A stretch of DNA of 64,000 bases from Candidatus Krumholzibacteriota bacterium (GCA_024275485.1 JAJRZA010000022.1:1-64000); one strand, 5' to 3'; shown: positions 16,741-26,062, counted from the first letter of the stretch. Notes: generated from the letters alone by a model not told the origin. Numbers and translations: made by a program.

Positions 16741-18037
16741 TCTCCACCTAAAAATCAAGGGCGTCGATCCTGTGTGCTCCATTGGGCAGGTCACACGCCT
16801 AGTTGGCATGATTATCGAAGTTGAAGGCCTGGCTGGGCCCATTGGCTCCTTGTGCCGCATCGAAATTGGACGCAACGAGGATCCTGTAGTGGCTGAGGTG
16901 GTGGGTTTCAAGGACAATACACTCATGGTCATGCCCTATCAGGATTCCCAGGGAGTTTCACCAGGCTGCAAAGCAACTCTGGTGGCCAGGGCTCTCACTG
17001 TTCCTACCGGAAAAAAATTGCTGGGCAGGGTCATCGACGGCCTCGGGCGTCCCCTTGATGGAGGGCCTTCGCTGAAAAAACTTCCCCAAGTAAAACTGAA
17101 TGGGCGTCCGCCCTCGGCCTTGTCCCGCGAACTGAACACTGAAATCATGTCCACCGGCATCCGCTCCATCGACAGTATGATCACAACCGCCTGTGGTCAG
17201 CGTCTGGGAATATTTGCCGGCAGCGGCGTTGGGAAATCCGTTTTGATGGGAATGTTGGCCCGGCAGGCAACGGTTGACATCAACGTTCTGGCCCTGATAG
17301 GTGAACGTGGTCGCGAGGTGAGGGAATTTATCGAGAGGGACCTGGGCCCGGAAGGGTTGGCCCGTAGCGTCGTCGTGGTTGTCACCTCCGATGAGAGCGC
17401 CGTCATGAGGGCCAAAGGTGCAGAAACTGCCATGTCCATCGCTGAATCTTTCCGCGATAGCAACAACGAAGTGCTCTTCATGATGGATTCAGCCACCCGC
17501 TATGCCATGGCTCTGCGTGAAATCGGCCTCGCGGCCGGCGAACCGCCAACCACCAAAGGTTACCCCCCCTCGGTTTTTGCCGCCCTGCCCAAACTTTGCG
17601 AACGCGCGGGCAGCTCCAATATCAACGCCATGACCGCTTTTTTCACTGTTCTCATTGAAGGGGATGACATCCAGGATCCGGTGGGCGATGCCATGCGGTC
17701 CATTCTTGATGGTCACATCATGCTGAGCCGTGATCTTGCCCGGCAGCATCATTATCCTGCAGTTGATGTTTTGGGAAGTGTCAGCCGTTTGCGCAACGAT
17801 ATCGTTTCCCAGGAGGACATCCAGGCTGGAACCAAGCTCATGCGCTGGATGAAAAGTCTGGAAGACAATCGGGATCTGGTCAACATCGGCGCCTATGTTG
17901 CCGGGGCGGATCCGTTGCTGGACGAAGCGTTGGCAAAGGAAGATGAGGTCCGGGAATACCTGACCCAGGGCATCAATGAAAACACCGATATCCAGTCCAC
18001 CCTGGGAAAGCTGCGTGAGCTGACTGGGGTGGCTTGA
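16721..18037 (+). CDS. fliI: Flagellar export ATPase FliI
   Basis: 438 residues from ATG 16721 (an upstream in-frame ATG at 16685 is possible but would lengthen the overlap with fliH). Walker A GSGVGKS (about 167-173), Walker B MMDSATRYAMALRE, and the F1-beta-like motif PPSVFAALPKLCERAGS are present. It is the hexameric ATPase that energises type III export with FliH and FliJ. C-terminal domain complete. Confidence 0.98.
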   Translation: MNPAWADLHLKIKGVDPVCSIGQVTRLVGMIIEVEGLAGPIGSLCRIEIGRNEDPVVAEVVGFKDNTLMVMPYQDSQGVSPGCKATLVARALTVPTGKKLLGRVIDGLGRPLDGGPSLKKLPQVKLNGRPPSALSRELNTEIMSTGIRSIDSMITTACGQRLGIFAGSGVGKSVLMGMLARQATVDINVLALIGERGREVREFIERDLGPEGLARSVVVVVTSDESAVMRAKGAETAMSIAESFRDSNNEVLFMMDSATRYAMALREIGLAAGEPPTTKGYPPSVFAALPKLCERAGSSNINAMTAFFTVLIEGDDIQDPVGDAMRSILDGHIMLSRDLARQHHYPAVDVLGSVSRLRNDIVSQEDIQAGTKLMRWMKSLEDNRDLVNIGAYVAGADPLLDEALAKEDEVREYLTQGINENTDIQSTLGKLRELTGVA

Positions 18038-18038
18038 C

Positions 18039-18500
18039 ATGCCATTTGAATTCCGCCTGGACAAGGTATTGAAATATCGCAAAAGGGTTGTGGAAAAACA
18101 CACCCGCCAGGTGGCCGAAGCCAGTCGCATCGTTGTGGACATTGTTGGAAAGATGGAGGGACTGACTCGTGATATCGGCAGGCTTTTGGAAGACAACCCG
18201 CGGGAAATTCAAACAGCCCTGGATGTTGAAACCTTGATTTTTCGAGGTCGATGGTTGACCCATTTGGAAGACAGGCTGGCGGAACTGGATAATGAGCTGG
18301 CTAAGGCCAAGACGGAATTGTCCAACCAAAGATCATTGCTCACCAACGCCTGGCAGGATCAAGAAGTTCTGGTACGGCTCCGTGACAAGCAGAAAAACAT
18401 ATGGCTGCAAGATCAGCACAAGCGTGAAATCAAGGAGCTCGATGAGATCGGGCAAATTCGCGCCGACCGCAGCCAGAGGGAAAAGGTTTCCTCAATTTAG
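18039..18500 (+). CDS. fliJ: Flagellar export stalk protein FliJ
   Basis: 153 residues, one long coiled coil. Starts with the FliJ motif FEFRLDKVLKYRKRVVEK and ends in basic helix segments. It is the gamma-subunit-like stalk in the FliI hexamer. It begins 1 nt after the fliI stop and closes the operon that starts at 8553; a 195-nt gap with a sigma-54 site follows. Confidence 0.9.
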   Translation: MPFEFRLDKVLKYRKRVVEKHTRQVAEASRIVVDIVGKMEGLTRDIGRLLEDNPREIQTALDVETLIFRGRWLTHLEDRLAELDNELAKAKTELSNQRSLLTNAWQDQEVLVRLRDKQKNIWLQDQHKREIKELDEIGQIRADRSQREKVSSI

Positions 18501-18618
18501 GAAAGTATTTCCTTAATGGTAGGAAACCGACCAGGGAATGAATTTTTGCCTACTCCTGAAATCCATTGTCCCAGTGATGGTTAGACCAGAGTCGGGAGTT
18601 GTGGATAAACTTTCCGGT

Positions 18619-18635
18619 TTGGCATCAGGGTTGCG
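18619..18635 (+). promoter_or_regulatory. Sigma-54 promoter ahead of the motE-fliK-flgD-flgE block
   Basis: TTGGCATCAGGGTTGCG: GG (18621-18622), N10, GC (18633-18634), with TGGCA and TTGC both intact. Expected start about 18646, 50 nt before the ATG at 18696. It marks the first real gap after flgB-fliJ. Confidence 0.7.
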
Positions 18636-18695
18636 AAGAATCGATTGACCCATTGTAGGCATCGGCAGGCCAAGAGCCAGCTTGAGGAGAATTTA

Positions 18696-19223
18696 ATGAA
18701 AAGCATCATAATAATTTCCGTGATTACTTTCGCCCTGATTTTTGGGGGCGTGGTGGTCATGAGCAGCCAGTTGAACAATGCGTCCATGAACGCCGGCCTG
18801 CCCGAAATGGGGCCGGAAGACTATGAGGCTGCCGAAAGAGTATTTCGCGATATGGCAGTGGAACGTGATCGGATACAACAGGAAAAAGAAGAGTTGTTGG
18901 CTCTTGGACAATCAGTGGCCGTGCAGGAACAGGTTTTGAACCTGAGCCGCGAGCAATTGATTGCCGTGATAAAGAAGATGGAATCACGACAACAGGAATA
19001 CATCGAAGAACGAGAGCGTTCGGCCACCAAGCTGGCCAAAATGTATGAAGCCATGAAGCCGGCCCAGGCTGCTCCCATCATGCAGTCACTCGATCTGGAA
19101 ATCATACTCGATATCATGGGCCGAATGAAGGAACGTCAGGCCGCAAAAATTCTGTCCAAGATGGATGCCGGTTTGGCTGCCCAGGTCAGCACACGCATGA
19201 GCATCAAGGGAGGATCAAATTGA
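18696..19223 (+). CDS. MotE-like protein (membrane-anchored coiled coil with MgtE-N-like domain)
   Basis: 175 residues. N-terminal membrane anchor (IIIISVITFALIFGGVVVM, about 4-22), a coiled coil (about 45-115), and a C-terminal MgtE intracellular-N-like helical domain with KLAKMYEAMKPAQAAPIMQSLD and RQAAKILSKMDA. This arrangement matches MotE, which in other bacteria helps MotC or stator/export assembly. ATG 18696 is fixed by a strong GAGGAG; the open frame upstream lacks one. Stop overlaps the fliK start. Confidence 0.8.
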   Translation: MKSIIIISVITFALIFGGVVVMSSQLNNASMNAGLPEMGPEDYEAAERVFRDMAVERDRIQQEKEELLALGQSVAVQEQVLNLSREQLIAVIKKMESRQQEYIEERERSATKLAKMYEAMKPAQAAPIMQSLDLEIILDIMGRMKERQAAKILSKMDAGLAAQVSTRMSIKGGSN

Positions 19224-20716
19224 TGGATTTGATGACCCAACCTCCTCAAGCTGCAACCCCACTAAAGGTTCCTGGCCGCTCCCAAGAAAAAGTGGGGGCC
19301 AAGCAGGAAGATCCTGAAACACCTCAAGTCTCTTTTACATCAATTCTGCAGGAGACCCAGCAACCGGCTCATCCCGGAAAGACTTTGGGACTTTGGCAGG
19401 GAACCAAAAAAATAGTTTCTCCCAATGGTAGCCAACAGGGCTCAATAAATACCTCAAGGGGCAGTTGCAGTCTGGATGCCAGTCCGGTTGTTGCCCAGCT
19501 CCTTACTCTGGAAGATAAACCTTCCGTGCTTGACCTAGGTGCGGTTGTGGAACACAAAGAAACTACACCGACCCCAAAGCAAGGACCGATTTTACCAACC
19601 CTCCAGCAAGCCCAACCGGCTACAACCTCCGCCAATGGCACGGTCCAGGAACTGGAAGCTCCAGCAGGAATTCTAAAAACTCCCCTGATGGCTAAGGCCG
19701 TCAGTCGGGTGGTAGAGAGTTCACCAACAGCAGAAATCGTAGAAGGGGAAGCGGCCGAATTTTTAACGGGTGAAAAAGTTCAAACAGCAAAGCTGCAAAT
19801 CACGGCAAAACCGACCGTTGATATATCATCTGCTACAAACAGCAAGGAGCCGGAGTCAGCGATGGTTGCAAAAGTGGAACCTCGTTTGCCTGGACAGCCA
19901 GTGTCGGAAAATTCCAAAGAAATCCCGGCAAAATCTCTGAACTCGGAAGCAACTCCCGCTGAAGCTACTGTTGCTTCCATTAAGGATGAGGGGAAGGAAG
20001 AGCATGCCCAGGATTCGGAGATGATCGAGGAATCCCCGGAGATCAAGGCAAGCACACCTGAAGTAACTTCTCTTGTTCGACCCAATTCGGCTGAAGTAGA
20101 ACAATTGGCGGCCCAGTCCAATGCCCAGAAGGTTTATCAACAACCCATCGCATCGGCAGAACATGGAGTTTCGCCCAACTCAACCCTTGCCGACCTGGAT
20201 ATGGACTCGGGGTCTCTTGATTCAAAGGAACAGAAACAGGAAAGCATTGCCCGAATTTTGACTTCTGCCAGCAGCACCCTTGCTTCGAAGACGAGCATTC
20301 GAGGTCAGGTTTTGACCCAGGTGGTTCAACATCTTAAAGATGAAATGGGGCATGAAAAACTGACTATTCGGCTGAATCCTGAAAAATTGGGGCAAGTGGA
20401 AATCCAATTCCAAACCCGGGGCGACAGCCTGAACATCGTCATGAGTGCTTCAAGCCATGAAGCGGAAAGCGTGCTCAAGGAAGGAACCCGCGAGTTGGCA
20501 GAAAATATCGCCGACAAGTCCCCACGATGGAATTTGGTGGATGTTCGGATTGAAAATAGAGGCCAGGACCAGTCCAAACAGGAATCGCGTCAAAACGAGC
20601 GTCGTGAAAAACAGGATCAGGAAACACAACAACAGCGCCAGGGTCGTCAGGATAAAAACAAACACAAAAATAGTACGGGAGCCGGCGAGTGGGCCGCCTT
20701 CCATCTCGGAGGTTAA
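19223..20716 (+). CDS. fliK: Hook-length control protein FliK
   Basis: 497 residues from ATG 19223 (GGGAGG 8 nt upstream; the TTG three bases earlier is unlikely). The first 340 residues are low-complexity, rich in Pro, Thr, Glu and Gln, as expected for a secreted molecular ruler. The C-terminal Flg_hook domain (about 370-450) contains KLTIRLNPEKLGQVEIQF and SHEAESVLKEGTRELAENI. A Gln/Lys-rich tail follows. FliK measures the hook and switches FlhB specificity; flgD and flgE lie directly downstream. Confidence 0.93.
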   Translation: MDLMTQPPQAATPLKVPGRSQEKVGAKQEDPETPQVSFTSILQETQQPAHPGKTLGLWQGTKKIVSPNGSQQGSINTSRGSCSLDASPVVAQLLTLEDKPSVLDLGAVVEHKETTPTPKQGPILPTLQQAQPATTSANGTVQELEAPAGILKTPLMAKAVSRVVESSPTAEIVEGEAAEFLTGEKVQTAKLQITAKPTVDISSATNSKEPESAMVAKVEPRLPGQPVSENSKEIPAKSLNSEATPAEATVASIKDEGKEEHAQDSEMIEESPEIKASTPEVTSLVRPNSAEVEQLAAQSNAQKVYQQPIASAEHGVSPNSTLADLDMDSGSLDSKEQKQESIARILTSASSTLASKTSIRGQVLTQVVQHLKDEMGHEKLTIRLNPEKLGQVEIQFQTRGDSLNIVMSASSHEAESVLKEGTRELAENIADKSPRWNLVDVRIENRGQDQSKQESRQNERREKQDQETQQQRQGRQDKNKHKNSTGAGEWAAFHLGG

Positions 20717-20719
20717 GAA

Positions 20720-21367
20720 ATGCCGATAGAAAGCATTACAGATGCAACTGGTGCCGTCATTGGACAGCCCGCAAGAGATACCAGCGAAATAAGCAAGTTG
20801 GACTTCATGTCGCTTCTGGTGGCCCAAATCCAGAACCAGGACCCCACCAGTCCCATGGACAATGCCGAGTTCACTTCGCAGATCACCCAGTTTACCATGC
20901 TGGATGAAATGGCGGCCATGAATGAAAAGCTCGCCGAGAGCATCATGGTGAGCCAGTCCATGAACAATACTGCCATGTTGGCCCTGGTGGGAAATAGTGT
21001 CACGGTTGAAGGCAATGGCCTGAGCCTTACTGAGGCAGGGGCGTCTGAAAATACCATCAACTCCCAGGGGCCGGGCCAGGCTGTGATCGAGGTGAAGGAC
21101 GCCGACGGCAATGTGGTGGATACGTTTGCTGCAGACATTACCGCGGGACTCAATGACATCACGTGGGACGGGACCGATAGCAATGGCGAAACCTTCCCCG
21201 ATGGAGACTATACCATGGAAGTGACCGTGACCAACGGTGGTTTCGATGTGCCTTTCAATGTCCTGCAAACCGGTGCAGTGGAAGGTCTCAGATACGAAAA
21301 CAACGTAGCGGTGGTCATGGTCAACGGCCACGAGTTCTACGTTTCGGAAATCTACAAAGTAAGTTGA
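20720..21367 (+). CDS. flgD: Hook cap protein FlgD
   Basis: 215 residues. The N-terminal region has DFMSLLVAQIQNQDPTSPMDNAEF split over the cap-protein motif LLVAQIQNQDPTxPMDN and FTSQITQFTMLDEM. The C-terminal part holds the FlgD Ig-like fold with ITWDGTDSNGETFPDGDYTM. Acts as scaffold for hook assembly and is lost in the finished hook. Directly follows fliK by 3 nt. Confidence 0.96.
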   Translation: MPIESITDATGAVIGQPARDTSEISKLDFMSLLVAQIQNQDPTSPMDNAEFTSQITQFTMLDEMAAMNEKLAESIMVSQSMNNTAMLALVGNSVTVEGNGLSLTEAGASENTINSQGPGQAVIEVKDADGNVVDTFAADITAGLNDITWDGTDSNGETFPDGDYTMEVTVTNGGFDVPFNVLQTGAVEGLRYENNVAVVMVNGHEFYVSEIYKVS

Positions 21368-21425
21368 AGCGACCGGTGACCGGGCTTGTGTCCGTCGCCT
21401 AGACGACAATCCAGGAGGATCAAAA

Positions 21426-23435
21426 ATGTTCAAGTCTCTCTACTCTGGTGTTTCCGGCCTGACTGCCAACCTGACTCATCTCTATGTCATCGGCAACAAC
21501 ATCGCCAACAGCAACACCGTGGGCTTCAAATCCGGTCGCGTAACCTTCAACGAGATGCTGACCCAGACCATCCGTTCGGCCAGTCGGCCGGTCAGCGGTG
21601 GACTCGGTGGCACAAACCCCCAGCAGATTGGATTGGGAACCAAGGTTGGCAGCATTGATACCAACTTCAGTCAGGGAAACTTCCAGACCACGGGAAAGAA
21701 AACCGATCTGGCCATTCAGGGGCCAGGTTTCTTCATTCTCAGCGATGGCACCAGCAACGTCTATACGCGTGCAGGTGTTTTTGGTTTGGACAGCGAGAAT
21801 ACTCTGGTAAATCCCTCAACTGGTTTGCGTGTCCAAGGCGTGATGGCTGATGCGGGCGGTGTTTTGGGCACAGGGCCTTTGACCGACATCTATATTGACC
21901 CATCTTTGGTGGTGCCTGCCTCCCCTTCCACGGTGGTGCAATTGATGGGCAACCTCGACAGTGGCAGTGATGCCAAGGGTACCATAATGTCAACCCAATC
22001 GTTCATGGTGGCTGGAGATGCCAGTGACCTCTTGCTGGGCGTTCCCCTGGGCCTTCTTGAAGGTGATGTCATTTCCATTGGCGGTAAAGACAACCTGGGA
22101 AATGATTTGTCAGCGGCCACTTTGGTGGTGGATGCAGCCACAAGTTTGGGTGATCTGAGGGATTTTCTGCAAAACGCCCTGCAAGCTGGAGGGCACAATG
22201 CAGCGGTGGCCATTCAGGCCGACGGAACCTTCCAGGTAAGCAACTCCGCCGGTTACGATCTGGAGGGATTGTCGTTGATTGGGGGATCCCAATTCAACAG
22301 TATTTTCAATTTCGGCACCGTGGCCGATGGTGCTGCCCAGGACAGCAACCAAGTGCTGGCCTACGCCGAGGCCACCGACCTGGCAACTGATTTGTATTCC
22401 TTTGACGGAAGCTCCCTGGACCTTGTCGATGGCGACAATGTGGACCTTGGCGGCACCGTGGGTGGCGATGCAACCACTCCGGTAACCATGACTGTCGGAG
22501 CGGCCACCAATCTCGGCGACATCATGGACCAGCTGCGTTTCAGCCTTGGCATCACCAGCTCCGCCGGGGAGATCAACAGTGAGGGCCAAATGATCCTCAC
22601 CGGTGAGCCAGGCATCGATAATGCCATCAGCAGCATTTCGGTTTCAGAACAGGGCGTGGACAACACTGGGCTGACCTCCGCCTTCAGTTTCAACACCACC
22701 CAGGAGGCCGTGGACCAGAAGATCTTCAGCATGGCTACAGTGACTTATGACAGTCTCGGCAACGAACACAACATCAACTTCACCTTTGAAAAAGAACCAG
22801 GCCTGAACCAATGGCGTTGGAATGCCAGCATGGATAGTGGCGAAGTCATTACCTCTGGTGAAAGCGGCACCGTGAGCTTCAATACCAACGGTTCCATTTC
22901 CAACTTCACCTACGACAACGGCGCTTCAGGTATCACCTTCGACCCCAATATTGGTGGTACCGAAGGTGCTGATCCCGTCATCCTGACCGTTGATTACGGC
23001 GACGTGGGGGCCCTGACAGGCCTGACCCAGTTCGCGGGTTCCGGGAGTCTTCAAGCCATCTCAGACGGTTTTGGTACCGGCACCCTGGTGGATTTCAACA
23101 TCGACCAGTCCGGCACCATTACCGGTATTTTCAGCAACGACACCATGCGCAACCTGGCTCGCATCGGCATGGCCTCCTTCAGCAATGCCGACGGTTTGAT
23201 GCGCCAGGCGAACAATACATACCGACGCAGCGGCAACTCCGGTCAAGCGAATGAGACTTTTGCCGGTACCGGCAACGGTATCACCCTTGTTCCTGGAGCT
23301 CTGGAGACCAGCAATGTTGATTTGGCCAAGGAGTTCACCAATCTGGTGGTGGCCCAGCGTGCTTTCCAGGCCAACAGTCGGGTGATTACCACGGCGGACA
23401 AGATCGCCCAGGAATTGGTGAATCTGATTCGGTAA
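21426..23435 (+). CDS. flgE: Flagellar hook protein FlgE
   Basis: 669 residues, longer than enterobacterial FlgE (about 400). N-terminal rod/hook motif SLYSGVSGLTANLTHLYVIGNNIANSNTVGFKSGR in two parts: GVSGLTAN and NNIANSNTVGFK. The C-terminal FlgE/FlgG motif ends SNVDLAKEFTNLVVAQRAFQANSRVITT. The extra length is a middle insertion (about 190-400) that carries the same module twice, once at about residues 204-280 and again at about 320-395. RBS AGGAGG precedes the ATG. It follows the cap gene flgD. Confidence 0.97.
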   Translation: MFKSLYSGVSGLTANLTHLYVIGNNIANSNTVGFKSGRVTFNEMLTQTIRSASRPVSGGLGGTNPQQIGLGTKVGSIDTNFSQGNFQTTGKKTDLAIQGPGFFILSDGTSNVYTRAGVFGLDSENTLVNPSTGLRVQGVMADAGGVLGTGPLTDIYIDPSLVVPASPSTVVQLMGNLDSGSDAKGTIMSTQSFMVAGDASDLLLGVPLGLLEGDVISIGGKDNLGNDLSAATLVVDAATSLGDLRDFLQNALQAGGHNAAVAIQADGTFQVSNSAGYDLEGLSLIGGSQFNSIFNFGTVADGAAQDSNQVLAYAEATDLATDLYSFDGSSLDLVDGDNVDLGGTVGGDATTPVTMTVGAATNLGDIMDQLRFSLGITSSAGEINSEGQMILTGEPGIDNAISSISVSEQGVDNTGLTSAFSFNTTQEAVDQKIFSMATVTYDSLGNEHNINFTFEKEPGLNQWRWNASMDSGEVITSGESGTVSFNTNGSISNFTYDNGASGITFDPNIGGTEGADPVILTVDYGDVGALTGLTQFAGSGSLQAISDGFGTGTLVDFNIDQSGTITGIFSNDTMRNLARIGMASFSNADGLMRQANNTYRRSGNSGQANETFAGTGNGITLVPGALETSNVDLAKEFTNLVVAQRAFQANSRVITTADKIAQELVNLIR

Positions 23436-23456
23436 TTGAAAAACCGGTGAAATAGT

Positions 23457-23483
23457 GGCCGGCCGTTGGAAACAGGGTCGGCC
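23457..23483 (+). other. Hairpin after flgE
   Basis: GGCCGGCC and GGTCGGCC pair over 8 bp (one wobble) around an 11-nt loop, 21 nt after the flgE stop. No clear T run follows, so it may slow decay of the abundant hook mRNA rather than terminate. Confidence 0.45.
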
Positions 23484-23518
23484 TCTTCCTGGGAAAACCG
23501 GGATTGGAGCTAAAGTTC

Positions 23519-23767
23519 ATGATCAAAGTCACGAAACTAAATGGTAGAGAACTGGTGGTGAATGCCGATTTGATCGAGTTCATCGAATCAACACCCGATA
23601 CTTTGATCAGTCTGACCACCGGAAGAAAAATCATGGTGCTGGAGGAGATGGACCAAGTCATCCAAATGGCCATCTCCTACCGATCAATGGCAAAAATATA
23701 TCCCATCCCCACCGGGGGGACAGGGTCGGTGTTCGAAGGTGAAACCACTGATCGCAGGAGACGATAA
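23519..23767 (+). CDS. flbD: FlbD-family protein
   Basis: 82 residues from ATG 23519, with TTGGAG upstream. The FlbD pattern is clear: MIKVTKLNGRELVVNADLIE, ESTPDTLISLTTGRKIMVLE, then a helix DQVIQMAISYR. This small protein is usually encoded between flgE and motA in spirochaetes, Firmicutes and deltaproteobacteria and affects motility by an unclear route. The C-terminal tail (about 63-82) is longer and more basic than usual (TDRRRR). Confidence 0.9.
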   Translation: MIKVTKLNGRELVVNADLIEFIESTPDTLISLTTGRKIMVLEEMDQVIQMAISYRSMAKIYPIPTGGTGSVFEGETTDRRRR

Positions 23768-23790
23768 GATGGGCAACCAGGAGACATAGT

Positions 23791-24573
23791 GTGGATTTTG
23801 CAACTATAGTCGGACTTTGCATGGCATTTGGTCTGGTCATTTGGTCCATCACGCTCGGCGGAAGTCTCAGTGGGTTCATGGACATGCCATCGGTGGCTGT
23901 GGTGATTGGTGGCACCCTTGGTGCCCTGCTCATCAACTTTCCCCTGCCCAAATTTCTGGCTATTGGAAAAATCATCACGAAAACCTTTGTATTTTCACTT
24001 GATGAACCAGGTGTTGTCATTGACAAAATGGTCAAGTACGCCGAACGAGCCCGTCGCGAGGGGATGTTGGCCCTGGAAGAAGACAGTGAAAACGAGACTG
24101 ACGAATTTTTGCGCAAAGGATTGCGCCTGGCAGTGGACGGGACAGACCCGCAACTGTTGGAAAAAATTCTGGAAACGGATGTCGAACAAATAGAAAACCG
24201 GCACTCGGAAGGTGCCAAACTTCTGGGCATGGGGGGTACTTTTTCCCCTGCTTTCGGAATGATCGGAACCCTGATCGGTCTGGTCAACATGCTTTCTAAC
24301 CTGGAGGATCCCACGCAAATTGGTGCCGGTATGGCAACGGCCTTGATCACCACCTTCTATGGTGCGGTTTTGGCCAATGCGTTTTTTATCCCCTTGCAGG
24401 GTAAACTGGAAACCAGGAGCAAGGAAGAGATGGTCATAAAAACCATGATCATCGATGGGATAATGGCTATTCAGAGTGGCGATTCTCCGCGAATCGTCGA
24501 AGAGAAACTGAAATCCTTCCTCGCACCGAAGGTACGGGCAAAGGTCGAACAAGAGAAGGAAAAAGCCGCCTGA
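23791..24573 (+). CDS. motA: Flagellar motor stator protein MotA
   Basis: 260 residues, GTG start with CAGGAG ahead. Four membrane segments: two N-terminal (DFATIVGLCMAFGLVIW; VAVVIGGTLGALLI), two C-terminal (FGMIGTLIGLVNML; GMATALITTFYGAVLANAFFIPL). The cytoplasmic loop between them contacts FliG. The motif PxxGMIGTLIGLV is the proton- or sodium-channel helix. Operon with motB after a 91-nt gap that contains a hairpin over the motB ribosome site. Confidence 0.97.
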   Translation: MDFATIVGLCMAFGLVIWSITLGGSLSGFMDMPSVAVVIGGTLGALLINFPLPKFLAIGKIITKTFVFSLDEPGVVIDKMVKYAERARREGMLALEEDSENETDEFLRKGLRLAVDGTDPQLLEKILETDVEQIENRHSEGAKLLGMGGTFSPAFGMIGTLIGLVNMLSNLEDPTQIGAGMATALITTFYGAVLANAFFIPLQGKLETRSKEEMVIKTMIIDGIMAIQSGDSPRIVEEKLKSFLAPKVRAKVEQEKEKAA

Positions 24574-24619
24574 TCGCATGACTGGAACTCAGCGGTTGGT
24601 AGTCGCGACCGACTTCTAA

Positions 24620-24658
24620 CCTCCCGGGTCATGCACCCGACAGGGCGGCACCGGGAGG
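24620..24658 (+). promoter_or_regulatory. Hairpin that pairs the motB ribosome binding site
   Basis: CCTCCCGG (24620-24627) is perfectly complementary to CCGGGAGG (24651-24658); the right arm contains the motB ribosome site GGGAGG (24653-24658), 6 nt before the TTG start. Folding would hide it. Confidence 0.6.
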
Positions 24659-24664
24659 CCTGCT

Positions 24665-25513
24665 TTGGCTAAAAAGAACAGAAACATCATCATCAAACAG
24701 GGCCTGGACGATTGGGTCATGACCTACGGGGACATGATGAGTCTTCTGTTGACCTTCTTTGTGCTCATTGTTTCGTTTTCATCCATGCAGGAAACAAAAT
24801 TCAAACAGGCAGCCGCCTCCCTGGCCGATGCTTTTGGTGTGATGACCAGTGCCGAGTCGGTCATTGAATTCAACGAACCCATCATACCGAACCATTCCCC
24901 CCAGGAAGATGCCGAAATCCTTTATGAAGTGCGCAGCGTTGAAAAAATGATTTTGGAGGCAGGTCTGCAGGATAAGGTTGAGGTTCAGGTTACCGACGAG
25001 TCTGTTCTTTTCCGTATCAACGCCCCCTTCATGTTCAGAACTGGGGGCGCCGAGCTGAAAGACGAGTCCAAAAAAATCTTGGACAAACTGGCCCGATTCT
25101 TCACAAAATTTCCCTACCAGGTCCAGGTTCAGGGACATACCGACAGCATTCCAATCAACTCCACCAAATTTCCTTCCAACTGGGACTTGTCAGCAGCCCG
25201 TGCCGTAACTGTGGCACGATACTTCCAAAGCCTGGGTATACCGCCGGTGCAACTCGAGGCCACGGGGTATGGTGAATACCGGCCCTTGGCCGACAACGCC
25301 ACGGTAAAAGGTCGTAATAAGAACCGCAGGGTGGAGATATTCTTGAAATTAGACAAAAAGGACCTGCCGAAGACTGGCCAGATGCCTTTCCAAAAACTTG
25401 TAAAGTCGAAACCGAAGGCCCTGCCGACAGGGAAAGAAAATGTTCTGGTGCGACCAATAATCAACCCGGTCACCGGGAAACTGGGGAGCTTGACCGGACA
25501 ACGGCAGCCCTGA
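24665..25513 (+). CDS. motB: Flagellar motor stator protein MotB
   Basis: 282 residues, TTG start at 24665. One membrane segment with the ion-carrying Asp23 in YGDMMSLLLTFFVLIVSFSSM. The C-terminal OmpA/MotB peptidoglycan-binding domain (about 130-225) contains VQGHTDSIPI, NWDLSAARAVTVARYF and GYGEYRPLADN...NRRVEIFL. A basic tail of about 50 residues follows. Pairs with MotA as stator. The ion (H+ or Na+) cannot be decided from these residues. Confidence 0.97.
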   Translation: MAKKNRNIIIKQGLDDWVMTYGDMMSLLLTFFVLIVSFSSMQETKFKQAAASLADAFGVMTSAESVIEFNEPIIPNHSPQEDAEILYEVRSVEKMILEAGLQDKVEVQVTDESVLFRINAPFMFRTGGAELKDESKKILDKLARFFTKFPYQVQVQGHTDSIPINSTKFPSNWDLSAARAVTVARYFQSLGIPPVQLEATGYGEYRPLADNATVKGRNKNRRVEIFLKLDKKDLPKTGQMPFQKLVKSKPKALPTGKENVLVRPIINPVTGKLGSLTGQRQP

Positions 25514-25529
25514 CAAGGAGAATTGATTC

Positions 25530-26045
25530 ATGGCTGACAAAGAAGAAGTTGAAGGAACCGAAGAAAAAGCCAAAGGTGGCATTTTCGAAAACAAGGCCAT
25601 CCTTCTGGGCATCATCGTAATTGTTCAGGCTGTGTTGGCCATTGGCCTGACTCAATTTCTGATTGTTCCCAAACTGGGAGTGCAGAATGCCGGCATGGAT
25701 GGTTCCGCCGCCACGGAATCGGTGACCAAAATGCCAAAAATGGGTGTGTTGGTCAATCTGGAGGACATCGTGGTCACCCTGGTTTCGGATCCGCGCAAAC
25801 CACGGTATCTGCGCATCAACATCAATGTTGAAGTGCCGAACCAGGTCATTGCCGAAGTGGTTTCTTCCCGGCTACCACAATTGCGTGATTTGATCATCAT
25901 GATCCTTTCGGACAAAACTCCAGAGTCGATTTCCACTCCCGAAGGCAAAAAAGGCCTGAGGGATGAGATTTTCCGGCGTATGGATGAAAAAATGCCCGAG
26001 GGCACCCTAATGAACATCTATTTCTCCGACTTGGTCGTGCAGTAG
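25530..26045 (+). CDS. fliL: Flagellar basal body-associated protein FliL
   Basis: 171 residues. Charged N-terminus, one membrane segment (AILLGIIVIVQAVLAIGLTQF, about 24-45) and a periplasmic FliL domain with LVNLEDIVVTLV, KPRYLRININVEV and PEGKKGLRDEIF. FliL is associated with the stator and supports torque. Position between motB and fliM is standard. Confidence 0.95.
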   Translation: MADKEEVEGTEEKAKGGIFENKAILLGIIVIVQAVLAIGLTQFLIVPKLGVQNAGMDGSAATESVTKMPKMGVLVNLEDIVVTLVSDPRKPRYLRININVEVPNQVIAEVVSSRLPQLRDLIIMILSDKTPESISTPEGKKGLRDEIFRRMDEKMPEGTLMNIYFSDLVVQ

Positions 26046-26062
26046 TCGACCGGAGGACTTTT

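Noticed and set aside
18496-18514. Palindrome AGGAAA-GTA-TTTCCT about 110 nt upstream of the 18619 sigma-54 site, as a possible activator site
   Set aside because: I could not find the same palindrome upstream of the other sigma-54 sites, and it partly overlaps the fliJ end.
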